From contig CAKVLS010000014.1 of assembly GCA_934757865.1 (NCBI GenBank), positions 1-19,536 of the forward strand: a stretch of 19,536 nt of DNA, read 5' to 3'. Origin of the DNA: an uncultured Clostridia bacterium. Its GTDB lineage: Bacteria > Bacillota > Clostridia > Christensenellales > UBA1242. Under the pieces are notes generated by a model. It searched no databases, had not been told where the DNA came from, and saw only the letters and a list, made by a program, of their open reading frames with translations. This document shows positions 5,929-13,472 of the stretch, in pieces (position 1 is the first letter of the stretch; each line of letters begins with the position of its first letter). Made by a program: the position numbers and the translations under genes.

Positions 5929-7557
5929 ATGCAATATACTGAAAAATATGACCTTTGGATGCGAAAAGTCCGTGACAAAAAACTTCTTGCCGAGCTTGAA
6001 AATATGACCGAAGAGCAGAAGAGCACTGCGTTTTTTAAGAATATAGAATTTGGCACAGCTGGAATGCGTGGAATAGTAGGCGCCGGCACTAACTGTATGA
6101 ATATATATACCGTTGGAAAAGTAACTGAGGCAATCGCAAGATACCTTGAGAATATGAAAAAACCATCTCTTGCCGTAAGTTATGACAGCCGTAATATGTC
6201 AAAAGAATTTAGTAAACTTGTGTGTCGCATATGCGCCTTGCATGGTATCAAAGTTTATTGTGCGGATAAGATGATGCCAACACCATTTTTGTCTTATATG
6301 GTAAGATATTATCATTGCAATTTAGGTATAATGATAACTGCTAGCCATAACCCAAAAGAATACAACGGATATAAGGTATATGATGAAAATGGTTGCCAAC
6401 TACTAGAAGAGCCTTCTAGAGAAATTATGAAATTAGCAGAAAGCATTGATATGTTCAATGTAAAAACAACTTGCCTAAAAAATGCTGTAAAAAATGGCAC
6501 AGTTGTCTATACTGATGATAAGATAAAAAATAGCTACTTCAAATGCGTGAAAGCAGTATCACTTGGAAAAATCAAAAACCTAAAGATAGTTTATAGTGCA
6601 CTTAATGGCACAGGTATAAACTCTACACCAGAGCTTTTGACTAGTAGAGGAGTAGAGGTTGTCCTTAACAAAACTCAATGCAAAGAAGACAAAAACTTTA
6701 CTACTTGCCCATATCCAAATCCAGAGAGAAAAGATGTCTTTGAGACTTCCGAAAAAATTGCTGACAAAGTCCATGCCGACCTAATAATAGCTACTGACCC
6801 AGATGCAGATAGAGTAGGCATTGAGGTAAAAGATGGCGATAGTTATAGACCATTTACCGGCAACGAAGTTGGTGCACTTTTGACCGATTATATTTTGAGT
6901 AAAAGCGGCAAAAAAGGTTATATAGTAAGAAGCATAGTTTCGACTAGTCTTGTTGACAAAATTGCAAAAAATTATGGCTCAGAAGTTAAGACCGTTTTGA
7001 CAGGATTCAAGTATATTGGCGACTTTATTCATAAGCTAGAAAGTCAAAATTTGGCGGATAAATTTTTACTTGGCTTTGAAGAAAGTTATGGATATTTGGC
7101 TGGCACTTATGTTAGAGATAAAGATGCAACAGTTGCTAGCATGCTTATATGCGAGCTTGCGAGCGAGTGCAAGAAGCAAGGCAAAACACTTGTTGATAAA
7201 ATAAACGAACTTTACAAAAATTATGGCTTGTACGAACATGTTGTTAAGTCTTATAGATTTGAAGGCAAGAGCGGAAATGATAAGATGAAGAGCTTGTTAG
7301 ATAGCTTTAGACAAAAACCTTTTGATATGATTGGTAGCCAAAAAGTTGAAAAATTTACCGACTACAAAAAAGGCGTTAGTGATTTGCCTCCAGCAGATGT
7401 TTTGGAGTATGATTTAGCTAACGGCGGAAAAATTATCATAAGACCATCAGGCACTGAGCCTCTAATCAAAGTATACATAACATACTCGAAAGACAAAGAT
7501 AGCAACAAATTAAACTTTGATGACAGTATGAATTTTTTGAAAAAAGTATTTGCATAA
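5929..7557 (+). CDS. Alpha-phosphohexomutase, phosphoglucomutase type (PgcA-like)
   Basis: The 542-residue cytoplasmic enzyme should interconvert glucose-1-phosphate and glucose-6-phosphate, feeding UDP-glucose and cell-envelope glycan synthesis. All four active-site elements are present: TASHNP at residues 137-142 with the phosphorylated Ser139, the metal-binding loop DPDADR at 290-295, the sugar-binding loop GFEESYG at 382-388, and the phosphate-binding RPSGTEP at 505-511. FGTAGMRG near residue 41 is also typical. Length and motifs resemble Bacillus PgcA; a phosphomannomutase or dual activity cannot be excluded. The start is ATG 5929, eight bases after GAGAGGAG; the in-frame TTG at 5911 would lie at the transcription start. 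It is a single-gene unit. Confidence 0.93.
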   Translation: MQYTEKYDLWMRKVRDKKLLAELENMTEEQKSTAFFKNIEFGTAGMRGIVGAGTNCMNIYTVGKVTEAIARYLENMKKPSLAVSYDSRNMSKEFSKLVCRICALHGIKVYCADKMMPTPFLSYMVRYYHCNLGIMITASHNPKEYNGYKVYDENGCQLLEEPSREIMKLAESIDMFNVKTTCLKNAVKNGTVVYTDDKIKNSYFKCVKAVSLGKIKNLKIVYSALNGTGINSTPELLTSRGVEVVLNKTQCKEDKNFTTCPYPNPERKDVFETSEKIADKVHADLIIATDPDADRVGIEVKDGDSYRPFTGNEVGALLTDYILSKSGKKGYIVRSIVSTSLVDKIAKNYGSEVKTVLTGFKYIGDFIHKLESQNLADKFLLGFEESYGYLAGTYVRDKDATVASMLICELASECKKQGKTLVDKINELYKNYGLYEHVVKSYRFEGKSGNDKMKSLLDSFRQKPFDMIGSQKVEKFTDYKKGVSDLPPADVLEYDLANGGKIIIRPSGTEPLIKVYITYSKDKDSNKLNFDDSMNFLKKVFA

Positions 7558-7644
7558 TTTAATTTCAAAAAATTAAAACATTTCAAAAAGTTAAAATTTT
7601 ATAATTTGTCAGGCTCAAAATTTTAGTAGCATATTACTTTCTTA

Positions 7645-7656
7645 GACCAATCGGTC
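7645..7656. promoter_or_regulatory. TetR-type operator dyad, copy 1
   Basis: GACCAATCGGTC is a near-perfect dyad (GACC/GGTC half-sites) followed by GG. It is the first of three close copies between the mutase gene and the HTH-membrane operon. Dyads with GACC/GGTC arms are common targets of TetR-family repressors. No TetR gene lies in the window, so the assignment is by sequence type only. Confidence 0.6.
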
Positions 7657-7719
7657 GGGAAATAATGAAAAATAATCATTGCAGTTTACATATACCAAAA
7701 TCAATACAAAACTAACAAA

Positions 7720-7745
7720 AACGCCCAATTTTTGGGCGTTTTTTG
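7720..7745 (+). terminator. Terminator downstream of the phosphohexomutase gene
   Basis: A 9-bp stem AACGCCCAA/TTGGGCGTT with a 3-nt loop is followed by a T-run. It lies about 160 bases after the mutase stop, between the first two operator-like dyads. It could end either the mutase transcript or a short RNA starting near dyad 1. Confidence 0.88.
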
Positions 7746-7753
7746 CATTTGAG

Positions 7754-7765
7754 TACCAATCGGTC
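7754..7765. promoter_or_regulatory. TetR-type operator dyad, copy 2
   Basis: TACCAATCGGTC, followed by GG, differs from copy 1 at one base. It lies 109 bp after copy 1, just beyond the terminator. Like copy 1 it is followed within about 25 bp by AGTTTACATATA. Here TTTACA (7791-7796) has a weak TATCAA -10 candidate at 7814-7819, so a small promoter is possible. Confidence 0.55.
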
Positions 7766-7884
7766 GGCGATTTTGACGCTTAATATAGAGTTTACATATA
7801 TTCAAAAATGCCCTATCAATCGCAAAAATTGTGTAATAGAGATATGTGATAAAGGCATATTTTGCTTTTATTTAATTTTTATAA

Positions 7885-7896
7885 GACCATTCGGTC
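7885..7896. promoter_or_regulatory. TetR-type operator dyad, copy 3
   Basis: GACCATTCGGTC, followed by GG, differs from copy 1 at one central base. It lies 131 bp after copy 2 and about 240 bp before the promoter of the HTH-membrane operon. No good promoter overlaps it. Confidence 0.55.
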
Positions 7897-8138
7897 GGCT
7901 AAAAAGTAGAAATTGAGGTTAAAAGTTTTTGTTAATTTTTTAGACTAAGATGAGATGCATTTTGGCAAAAGTTTTTGGGATTTGATTTTGTAAGCATTGA
8001 TGCTTCAATTTTGGTTTATCATTTTTTTTGGGTGGAATTTCGGATTTTTTGATATGTGCTCAAGATTTTGGCAAGAAGAAAATTGCTTATATTTTTTATT
8101 TTATAATTTATAATAATATATAAAGTTATCTCAAATAT

Positions 8139-8167
8139 TTGCCAAATGCATTTTTTGATTGTATAAT
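8139..8167 (+). promoter_or_regulatory. Promoter of the HTH-membrane operon
   Basis: TTGCCA (8139-8144) and a perfect TATAAT (8162-8167) are separated by 17 bases. Transcription should start about 30 bases before the ATG at 8203. No dyad overlaps this promoter, so the three upstream operator-like sites would have to act at a distance or on other transcripts. Confidence 0.75.
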
Positions 8168-8202
8168 GATACTAGAAAATTTTGTATAAAAGGAAATTGG
8201 AT

Positions 8203-9717
8203 ATGAGTTCATTAGGTTCTAATATCAAGTTTTTGAGAGAACGCCATAACATAACTCCTCTTGCAATGTCAAAAAAATTGAAGATAAGTTTGCAAGATTA
8301 CAATGCTTGGGAAAGTGGCCTTTCACTACCAACCATTAACAATGTTATGGATATCTGTGCTGTGTATGGATTAAAAAATCCAACAGACCTTTTTTCTGAA
8401 AACTTTGTTCAAATATACAACTCAATGGAGATCAAAACCGTTAAGGAAGTAGCTAAGCGAAAAGCTGAAGCCCAGAAGCATGCAGAGCAGTCTGACGCAA
8501 AATTAAACTTCGTAATCAAAGACGGTTCTTACTATGGCAACACCACATTATTTAGTATTGCTATTTGCCTTGCAATCGGTGTTATACTTTCACTATTTTT
8601 ACCATGCTATACTTTTGGTGGTAAGAGCGTGATAGGATATCTTGCAGTGACTGGCAATGTACTTGGTGGCGTGTTTATTTACCTAATTACAGTTATTAGT
8701 TTGTTTGTAATTTTTGGCGGAATAAAATCCAACTACAAGATTTTGGAAGGCAACGAGTTTATGACCAGAAACCTTGCCATAACTCTAAAAGTTGTTTATA
8801 TACTTAGTGGGCTTTTAGTTGGAGCACTTTCATTATTTGTATACTTTACTGCTGTGTCTTACGAGTATGGCTTGACTGTATTCACAGCTTTTAGTTTGGT
8901 GTATATGGTATTTGCAGTTCTTAGTGCATTGAGCATTAGAGCCGCAAAGAAAGATATGGTAACATATACCTATGTAATCAAATTTTCTAAGTACAAATTA
9001 AGAACAGACAGACCTAGAAAATCACTTAAAGCTTTGAGCATAATAGGACTTGTTTTGACTATCTTAGCTATAGGCCTTGCAGTAGCTCAACTAGTGATGG
9101 GCAAGGTACTACTTGTAGACAGCCTAGGCATTAACAAAGGTGTAGTAAAAACTATTACCGATGCCTTCTATGCAATGCTTCCTATTGTTACAAACGGCGT
9201 ATTCAATAAAGTTTGTCTTGGACTTGCAGTAGCTCTAATACTTGCAACACATATTTCTAATATAGCTGTTTCTAGCAGAGTTCAAAAAACTGACTACAAT
9301 GGATACCTAAAAGATGAACAAACAAAATCAGTTAGAAAACATTTGTCTGTTAACTTTGCTCTAAATATCCTAGCATACATTATTACTTATAGCGTTATAA
9401 TTTTGAGTTTGACATCAACTATTGATGGTACAAAACTTATTTATCAATATTACCTAATCCCAATTTTGACAGGCGTTAGCTTGCTTATTGCTCTTAAATT
9501 CCTTGCTTATCCAAGAGTATACGGAGCATTTAGAGGTGCTGAAACTTATGAAGTTACAGGCTTTAGCGAAGTGAAACTTGACGAAGAGAAAAAGCAAAAG
9601 AAATTAGAAAAGAAAGATAAAGAACCAAAAGAAAAAGCTCCTAAAGAAAAACCTGAAAAGAAAAAAGAATCAGAAGCTACTCCAGAAGTTAACTCAAACG
9701 AAGGAGGTAAAGAATAA
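8203..9717 (+). CDS. XRE-type HTH domain fused to a polytopic membrane protein
   Basis: The 504-residue protein begins with a clear helix-turn-helix of the XRE/Cro type (residues 4-58: IKFLRERHNITPLAMSKKL, then the recognition region LQDYNAWESGLSLPTINNV). A charged linker (75-100) leads to about eight hydrophobic helices near residues 115-135, 151-173, 193-217, 222-246, 277-299, 334-352, 383-405 and 416-434. The last 50 residues are a Lys/Glu/Pro-rich cytoplasmic tail. It may be a membrane-tethered regulator, but the family is not recognised and no ligand is known. The start is ATG 8203, with AAAGGAAA upstream; the in-frame TTG at 8182 is too close to the promoter. Its TAA overlaps the next ATG by one base (TAATG), so the two proteins are likely made together. 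Confidence 0.85.
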   Translation: MSSLGSNIKFLRERHNITPLAMSKKLKISLQDYNAWESGLSLPTINNVMDICAVYGLKNPTDLFSENFVQIYNSMEIKTVKEVAKRKAEAQKHAEQSDAKLNFVIKDGSYYGNTTLFSIAICLAIGVILSLFLPCYTFGGKSVIGYLAVTGNVLGGVFIYLITVISLFVIFGGIKSNYKILEGNEFMTRNLAITLKVVYILSGLLVGALSLFVYFTAVSYEYGLTVFTAFSLVYMVFAVLSALSIRAAKKDMVTYTYVIKFSKYKLRTDRPRKSLKALSIIGLVLTILAIGLAVAQLVMGKVLLVDSLGINKGVVKTITDAFYAMLPIVTNGVFNKVCLGLAVALILATHISNIAVSSRVQKTDYNGYLKDEQTKSVRKHLSVNFALNILAYIITYSVIILSLTSTIDGTKLIYQYYLIPILTGVSLLIALKFLAYPRVYGAFRGAETYEVTGFSEVKLDEEKKQKKLEKKDKEPKEKAPKEKPEKKKESEATPEVNSNEGGKE

Positions 9718-10541
9718 TGAAAGATAAAACAAGATCATTAGAAAATTTATCTCCAAAGCAAAAAGCAAAAATGGAGAAAATAGAAGCAAAGCTTGCAAAG
9801 AGAAGAGAAAAAGAAAGAAAGGTTATCGTTCTTGATAACTTTGGCAAAAAGCTAATCAAAACTTTTGTTGTCATCGCTTTCCTTGCAGTGATTGTACCTT
9901 TTGGGGTTGTTACTCTTAGTCGTAAGAGCGGAACAGAAGATGTAGCAACAGAGTCAGCTATTACTTATGCAACAGATGCATTGTCAAAAAATGCCAGCAG
10001 CATAACTTATGAGAAAAAAGATAGTGCCGTACTAGAAAAAGAAGTTTTTAACTTCTCCAACGGAGCACTTGTATCTCGTGAGAGTTTTAGTGGAGACACT
10101 AAGATAGCTATGCGTAAGCCAACACTTAGCGATGTAGAATATGTTAAGAAACAGTGGACAGACAAGACTGACGACCAAGCTATAGAGTATATCAATACCA
10201 ATGATACTGATTACCTAGTTATAACATATAGACTAAATAGTGACGGCGAATATGTAGAAGAGAGCTTTTCTCTTGCTTCTAGCAACCTAGCCACTTTTGT
10301 AGGCAAAGGCAGAGTATATGCAGAGATTATTGCAAAGATCTCTAATGTATCTACAATAGACGATGTCACAGTTACTAAGGCAAGCGCTAAGACCAAGTAT
10401 AACCTATTTGGACTAGGCTACACTTATGAAGATTATAAAGTATACTTTGGCAACAGTTATGTAACATTTGTCGGTGACGGCGTTACAGAGGTATACAACT
10501 TTGGAACAACTACTACTTATACAGTAAGTGTTAAGTTCTAA
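9717..10541 (+). CDS. Single-pass membrane protein with extracytoplasmic domain, partner of the HTH-membrane protein
   Basis: The 274-residue protein has a very basic, probably coiled-coil cytoplasmic segment (residues 10-36, rich in Lys, Glu and Ala), one transmembrane helix (about 47-67) and a polar outer domain of about 200 residues with alternating strands. No Cys lipobox or signal-peptidase site is evident, so it should stay anchored by its N-terminal helix. No known family is recognised. GGAGG (9703-9707) inside the end of the upstream gene and the overlapping TAATG junction indicate translational coupling. The acidic/basic tail of the first protein and the basic N-terminus of this one could interact, which is inference only. 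Confidence 0.85.
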   Translation: MKDKTRSLENLSPKQKAKMEKIEAKLAKRREKERKVIVLDNFGKKLIKTFVVIAFLAVIVPFGVVTLSRKSGTEDVATESAITYATDALSKNASSITYEKKDSAVLEKEVFNFSNGALVSRESFSGDTKIAMRKPTLSDVEYVKKQWTDKTDDQAIEYINTNDTDYLVITYRLNSDGEYVEESFSLASSNLATFVGKGRVYAEIIAKISNVSTIDDVTVTKASAKTKYNLFGLGYTYEDYKVYFGNSYVTFVGDGVTEVYNFGTTTTYTVSVKF

Positions 10542-10554
10542 TAACTATTGTTTC

Positions 10555-10596
10555 AAAAAGTTTATAGAGTTAATCTTAGCTCATAAACTTTTTTTG
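10555..10596 (+). terminator. Terminator of the HTH-membrane operon
   Basis: Arms AAAAAGTTTAT (10555-10565) and ATAAACTTTTT (10583-10593) form an 11-bp stem with a partly paired AGAG/GCTC interior and a trailing T-run. It begins 13 bases after the stop codon. Confidence 0.85.
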
Positions 10597-10640
10597 AACA
10601 TAAAAACTTTAATTAAACATTTCCCTTATGGGACAACAAA

Positions 10641-10670
10641 AAAAACTACTTGCTACCAAGTAGTTTTTTT
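10641..10670 (-). terminator. Terminator of asnS
   Basis: The stem AAAACTACTTG/CAAGTAGTTTT has a 4-nt loop and T-runs on both strands. It lies about 50 bases beyond the asnS stop codon on the minus strand and also backs up the convergent operon terminator. Confidence 0.85.
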
Positions 10671-10722
10671 ATTGCTCAATATAGATTGTTATTAACTAAA
10701 ATAGCTTTTTTATATGTAGATC

Positions 10723-12108
10723 TTAGTATTCGCAGTTTTTAGGTGTTCTAGGGAAGATTTGGACATCTCTTATGTTATTAACGCCTGTAACATACATCAA
10801 AAATCTCTCAAATCCAAGACCGTATCCGCTGTGTACTACAGAACCGAATTTTCTCAAATTTAGATACCACCAATAATCTTGCTCTTTTAGACCTCTTGTG
10901 TTCATTTGGTCAAGAAGAACATCTAGTCTTTCTTCTCTTTGAGAACCGCCAACCATTTCGCCAACGCCCGGAACAAGTAGGTCGCACGCAGCAACTGTCT
11001 TGCCGTCATCGTTAACACGCATATAGAAGGCTTTTATATCCTTTGGATAGTCGGTAACAAAAACTGGCTTTTTGTATATTTGCTCAGTCAAAAATCTTTC
11101 ATGCTCACTTTGCATATCGCAGCCCCAGTAAGCTTTGAATTCAAATTTGTCATTGTGTTTTTCTAGTTGTTTGATAGCGTCTGTATATGTAACTCTTGCG
11201 AACTTGTTACTTACGACATTGTTTAGTCTTGCAAGTAGTGTGTTGTCTACAAATTGATTGAAGAACTCAAGCTCAGTCTTGCAGTTGGTTAGAAGGTGAT
11301 TGATTAGGTATTTGGTCATCTTCTCGATAAGATCCATATTGTCGTTAAGGTCATTAAATGCAACCTCAGGCTCTATCATCCAAAACTCGCTTGCGTGACG
11401 AGTAGTGTTGCTGTTTTCTGATCTAAAAGTAGGTCCAAAAGTATATACTTTAGAAAAAGCAAGCGCTAGTGCTTCGCCCTCTAGTTGTCCTGTTGGGGTA
11501 AGGAAAACATTTTTACCAAAGAAGTCATTTTCTGGAGTTGCTTCTTCCATTTCCTTTTTGTCATAGAAGTTGTGTGTAGTTACTCTAAATACATCGCTAC
11601 CGCCTTCGCAGTCAGCACCTGTAATTATTGGTGTGTGAACATACACAAAGCCCTCTTCGTTAAAGAACTTGTGAATAGCAAAAGCTGTTTCGCTACGAAC
11701 TCTAAATACAGCATTAAATAAGTTTGTTCTAGGTCTAAGATAAGCTATCTCTCTCAAAAACTCAATAGAGTGTTTTTTCTTTTGAAGAGGGTAGTCGATA
11801 CCTGTCGCTGACAAAACTTGTACGCTTGTTGCCTTAATCTCAAAAGGTTGTTTGTTGTTTGGGGTAGCAACGACTGTGCCAGTGCATAGTATTGATGAGC
11901 CGGCATTTAGTTTAGCTAGGTCATCATAGTTAGGGCAATTTCTGTCAAATACTATTTGAGCGCCCTTGAAACTTGTACCATCGTTAACATCAATGAAGCC
12001 AAAGTCTTTTAGGTCTCTTGCGCTCTTAACCCAGCCACCGATAGTTGTAGTTTTACCATTTAGGTCATTAAAACTTTTGTAAAGTTCTTTTATATCTGTC
12101 TTTTCCAT
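10723..12108 (-). CDS. asnS: Asparaginyl-tRNA synthetase
   Basis: The 461-residue class IIb synthetase attaches asparagine to tRNA-Asn in the cytoplasm. An N-terminal OB-fold anticodon-binding domain (about residues 20-100, with TTIGGWVKSARDLKDFGFID) is followed by the catalytic core. Motif 2 is FGPTFRSENSNTTRHASEF near residues 224-242, and motif 3 is GYGLGFERFLMYVTG at 428-442. The C-terminal FPRTPKNCEY matches the AsnRS ending. THNFYDKKEMEEATPENDFF, an insertion after the SDVFRV segment, separates AsnRS from AspRS. The ATG at 12108 has GAGGAAA upstream. The leader is too short for a T-box. It is a single-gene unit. Confidence 0.97.
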   Translation of the reverse strand: MEKTDIKELYKSFNDLNGKTTTIGGWVKSARDLKDFGFIDVNDGTSFKGAQIVFDRNCPNYDDLAKLNAGSSILCTGTVVATPNNKQPFEIKATSVQVLSATGIDYPLQKKKHSIEFLREIAYLRPRTNLFNAVFRVRSETAFAIHKFFNEEGFVYVHTPIITGADCEGGSDVFRVTTHNFYDKKEMEEATPENDFFGKNVFLTPTGQLEGEALALAFSKVYTFGPTFRSENSNTTRHASEFWMIEPEVAFNDLNDNMDLIEKMTKYLINHLLTNCKTELEFFNQFVDNTLLARLNNVVSNKFARVTYTDAIKQLEKHNDKFEFKAYWGCDMQSEHERFLTEQIYKKPVFVTDYPKDIKAFYMRVNDDGKTVAACDLLVPGVGEMVGGSQREERLDVLLDQMNTRGLKEQDYWWYLNLRKFGSVVHSGYGLGFERFLMYVTGVNNIRDVQIFPRTPKNCEY

Positions 12109-12134
12109 AATATTTCCTCTTTAATTACGAGAAC

Positions 12135-12163
12135 ATTTTAGCACACTAAAAAAAAATTAGCAA
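12135..12163 (-). promoter_or_regulatory. Promoter of asnS
   Basis: On the minus strand TTGCTA (12158-12163) and TAAAAT (12135-12140) are 17 bases apart, and a TGC triplet precedes the -10 box as an extended -10 element. The start of transcription would fall about 20 bases before the ATG. Confidence 0.65.
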
Positions 12164-12184
12164 AAGCTTTTTTGCTACAAATAA

Positions 12185-12209
12185 AAAAAGACTTATTGTA
12201 AGTCTTTTT
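12185..12209 (-). terminator. Terminator overlapping the end of the Pr6Pr gene
   Basis: An 11-bp stem AAAAAGACTTA/TAAGTCTTTTT with a 3-nt loop is followed on the minus strand by a T-run. The hairpin includes the last codons and the stop codon (12193-12195) of the gene it terminates. Confidence 0.85.
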
Positions 12210-12855
12210 CAAATGTTTTCTTTTTGTTTTTCCAGTTTTTGATATTGTCAAAAATATATATTATATACCCAAGCACAACAAAAACTGCAACCAATATAGC
12301 TATCCACATTATAACTTTTGGGACACCTAAAGTTTTTACATCAATAAAGAAATATGGATAAACAATAACTCCTTCACCAGCCTTTATAAAGTTTGACCTT
12401 ATAAAGATAAATGCAAGATATAGCAAGGGGAAGATTATTGAATATATTGGATAAAGAGCTTTTGTGTTGTTGTGCTCGGCGAACAGAATATAGTCAAGCC
12501 AAAATAGTATTGGGTTAACAAAATGCATTAAGACATTCTCTTGAAAGCTCCAGTACTCCGCCCTAAAAGGTGAGTCTAATAAAATGTTAAGTACCAAAAA
12601 AGTAACAGTTATGCCAATAAGAGCGCAGAATTTTATCGCAGGACAAAACTCTTTGGTGCTTACAGTAGAACGGATTGATAAATTTATAATATTAAAGATT
12701 ATTTCAATCAATACTACCACAAGACAAAAGTAGTTGCTAAGATTGGTATAATATACATACCAGTTTGGATTCTTTATTGAAATTGTAAAACTATAAATCA
12801 TTATTCCTAAAATTATAAGTCTAGAAAATAATTGTATAAATCTATTTTTTATCAT
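12193..12855 (-). CDS. Pr6Pr-like multi-pass membrane protein
   Basis: The 220-residue protein has about six transmembrane helices and a short basic C-terminus. The segments YYTNLSNYF (residues 35-43), LLDSPFRAEYWSFQENVLMHFVNP and FWLDYILF carry the aromatic, His and Asp pattern of the Pr6Pr/FAR-17a (AIG1-like) membrane family; the conserved His in LMHFV and Asp in WLDYIL are present. Eukaryotic relatives include fatty acid ester hydrolases, but bacterial members are uncharacterised. The ATG lies 14 bases inside the end of the YcxB-like gene, in a different frame, so translation is probably coupled to it. Its stop codon lies inside the terminator hairpin. Confidence 0.8.
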   Translation of the reverse strand: MIKNRFIQLFSRLIILGIMIYSFTISIKNPNWYVYYTNLSNYFCLVVVLIEIIFNIINLSIRSTVSTKEFCPAIKFCALIGITVTFLVLNILLDSPFRAEYWSFQENVLMHFVNPILFWLDYILFAEHNNTKALYPIYSIIFPLLYLAFIFIRSNFIKAGEGVIVYPYFFIDVKTLGVPKVIMWIAILVAVFVVLGYIIYIFDNIKNWKNKKKTFEKDLQ

Positions 12856-13336
12856 TTTTTGCCTTCTTCTCTTGAATATTTAGCAGTTTGCGAACTTCTT
12901 TTAGTTCGTCCTCTGAAAGCTCACTTTTTGCGATAGGGAAGGCATTGACATTGTTAGGATACAAGAAAAAATAGTTTTTGCTTTCTTTCCTTTTTACTAT
13001 CTCTTTGTAATAAATTTTTGTGATGCCAACATCTTCGCCGTTGTTTATGGTTTTGATATTCATATAGTCTTCGTTAAGCTCGTAGACATTAACTTTTGTG
13101 CTGTTTACTACTTGTCTAAGTTGTTTTTTGATGGTTAAATAAAACACAAGGCCCATACCAAAAGGTATAGAGAACGCAAGCAAAAATTCTACATTTGCAT
13201 TAGTGGCAACACCGATTATTATGTATGTAAGAAGTCCCACAATACCGATTATCATCATAACAAAATATGTTATAAGTGCAGGGCGTGTAAGTTCCTTTTG
13301 CATTTCTTCATTGAGCTTAGTTCTTACTGTTATCAT
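12842..13336 (-). CDS. YcxB-like membrane protein
   Basis: The 164-residue protein has two adjacent hydrophobic helices (about residues 20-44 and 49-66), then a soluble domain of about 95 residues ending in a Lys-rich tail. This two-helix plus PH-like strand pattern, with YYKEIVKRKESKNYFFLYPNNVNAFPIAKSEL read in sections around residues 108-139, fits the YcxB-like family, whose function is unknown. An AGGAG site precedes the ATG. It is the only gene in the window that ends in TAG, and it overlaps the next gene by 14 bases, making a two-gene membrane-protein operon. Confidence 0.78.
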   Translation of the reverse strand: MITVRTKLNEEMQKELTRPALITYFVMMIIGIVGLLTYIIIGVATNANVEFLLAFSIPFGMGLVFYLTIKKQLRQVVNSTKVNVYELNEDYMNIKTINNGEDVGITKIYYKEIVKRKESKNYFFLYPNNVNAFPIAKSELSEDELKEVRKLLNIQEKKAKNDKK

Positions 13337-13355
13337 ATATTTATCTCCTAATATT

Positions 13356-13364
13356 ATTTTAACA
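13356..13364 (-). promoter_or_regulatory. Extended -10 promoter of the YcxB/Pr6Pr operon
   Basis: On the minus strand TGT-TAAAAT forms an extended -10 element (TAAAAT at 13356-13361) about 20 bases upstream of the YcxB-like ATG. No good -35 box is present at the right distance, which is tolerable for extended -10 promoters. Confidence 0.4.
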
Positions 13365-13452
13365 TATTATTAGACGCTCCGTAAATACATTTGATATGAT
13401 TTTTTTTGTCCTTAGCCTTAAAAATATGCAATTTTGTTAGTAAAATAATTTT

Positions 13453-13458
13453 TATAAT
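13453..13458 (+). promoter_or_regulatory. -10 box of the PI-PLC-like gene, leader about 7 nt
   Basis: A perfect TATAAT ends 14 bases before the ATG at 13473, so a transcript starting 7 bases downstream would have almost no leader. No Shine-Dalgarno sequence lies between them and no strong -35 box is visible. Confidence 0.5.
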
Positions 13459-13472
13459 GCTACAATAAAAAT

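Larger units (their letters stand above)
7558..8138. other. Long non-coding region with operator-like sites
   Basis: No credible reading frame was found here; short ATG frames of up to about 20 codons lack ribosome binding sites. The region holds a terminator, three TetR-type dyads, a repeated AGTTTACATATA element (7683-7694 and 7789-7800) and a small hairpin, AAGCAT-TG-ATGCTT, at 7992-8005. The rest is A+T-rich sequence without recognised features. An unannotated small RNA is possible. Confidence 0.6.

Noticed and set aside
12109..12192. A T-box leader upstream of asnS
   Set aside because: Only 84 bases separate asnS from the next gene and a promoter lies within 60 bases of the ATG, so there is no room for the T-box structure.
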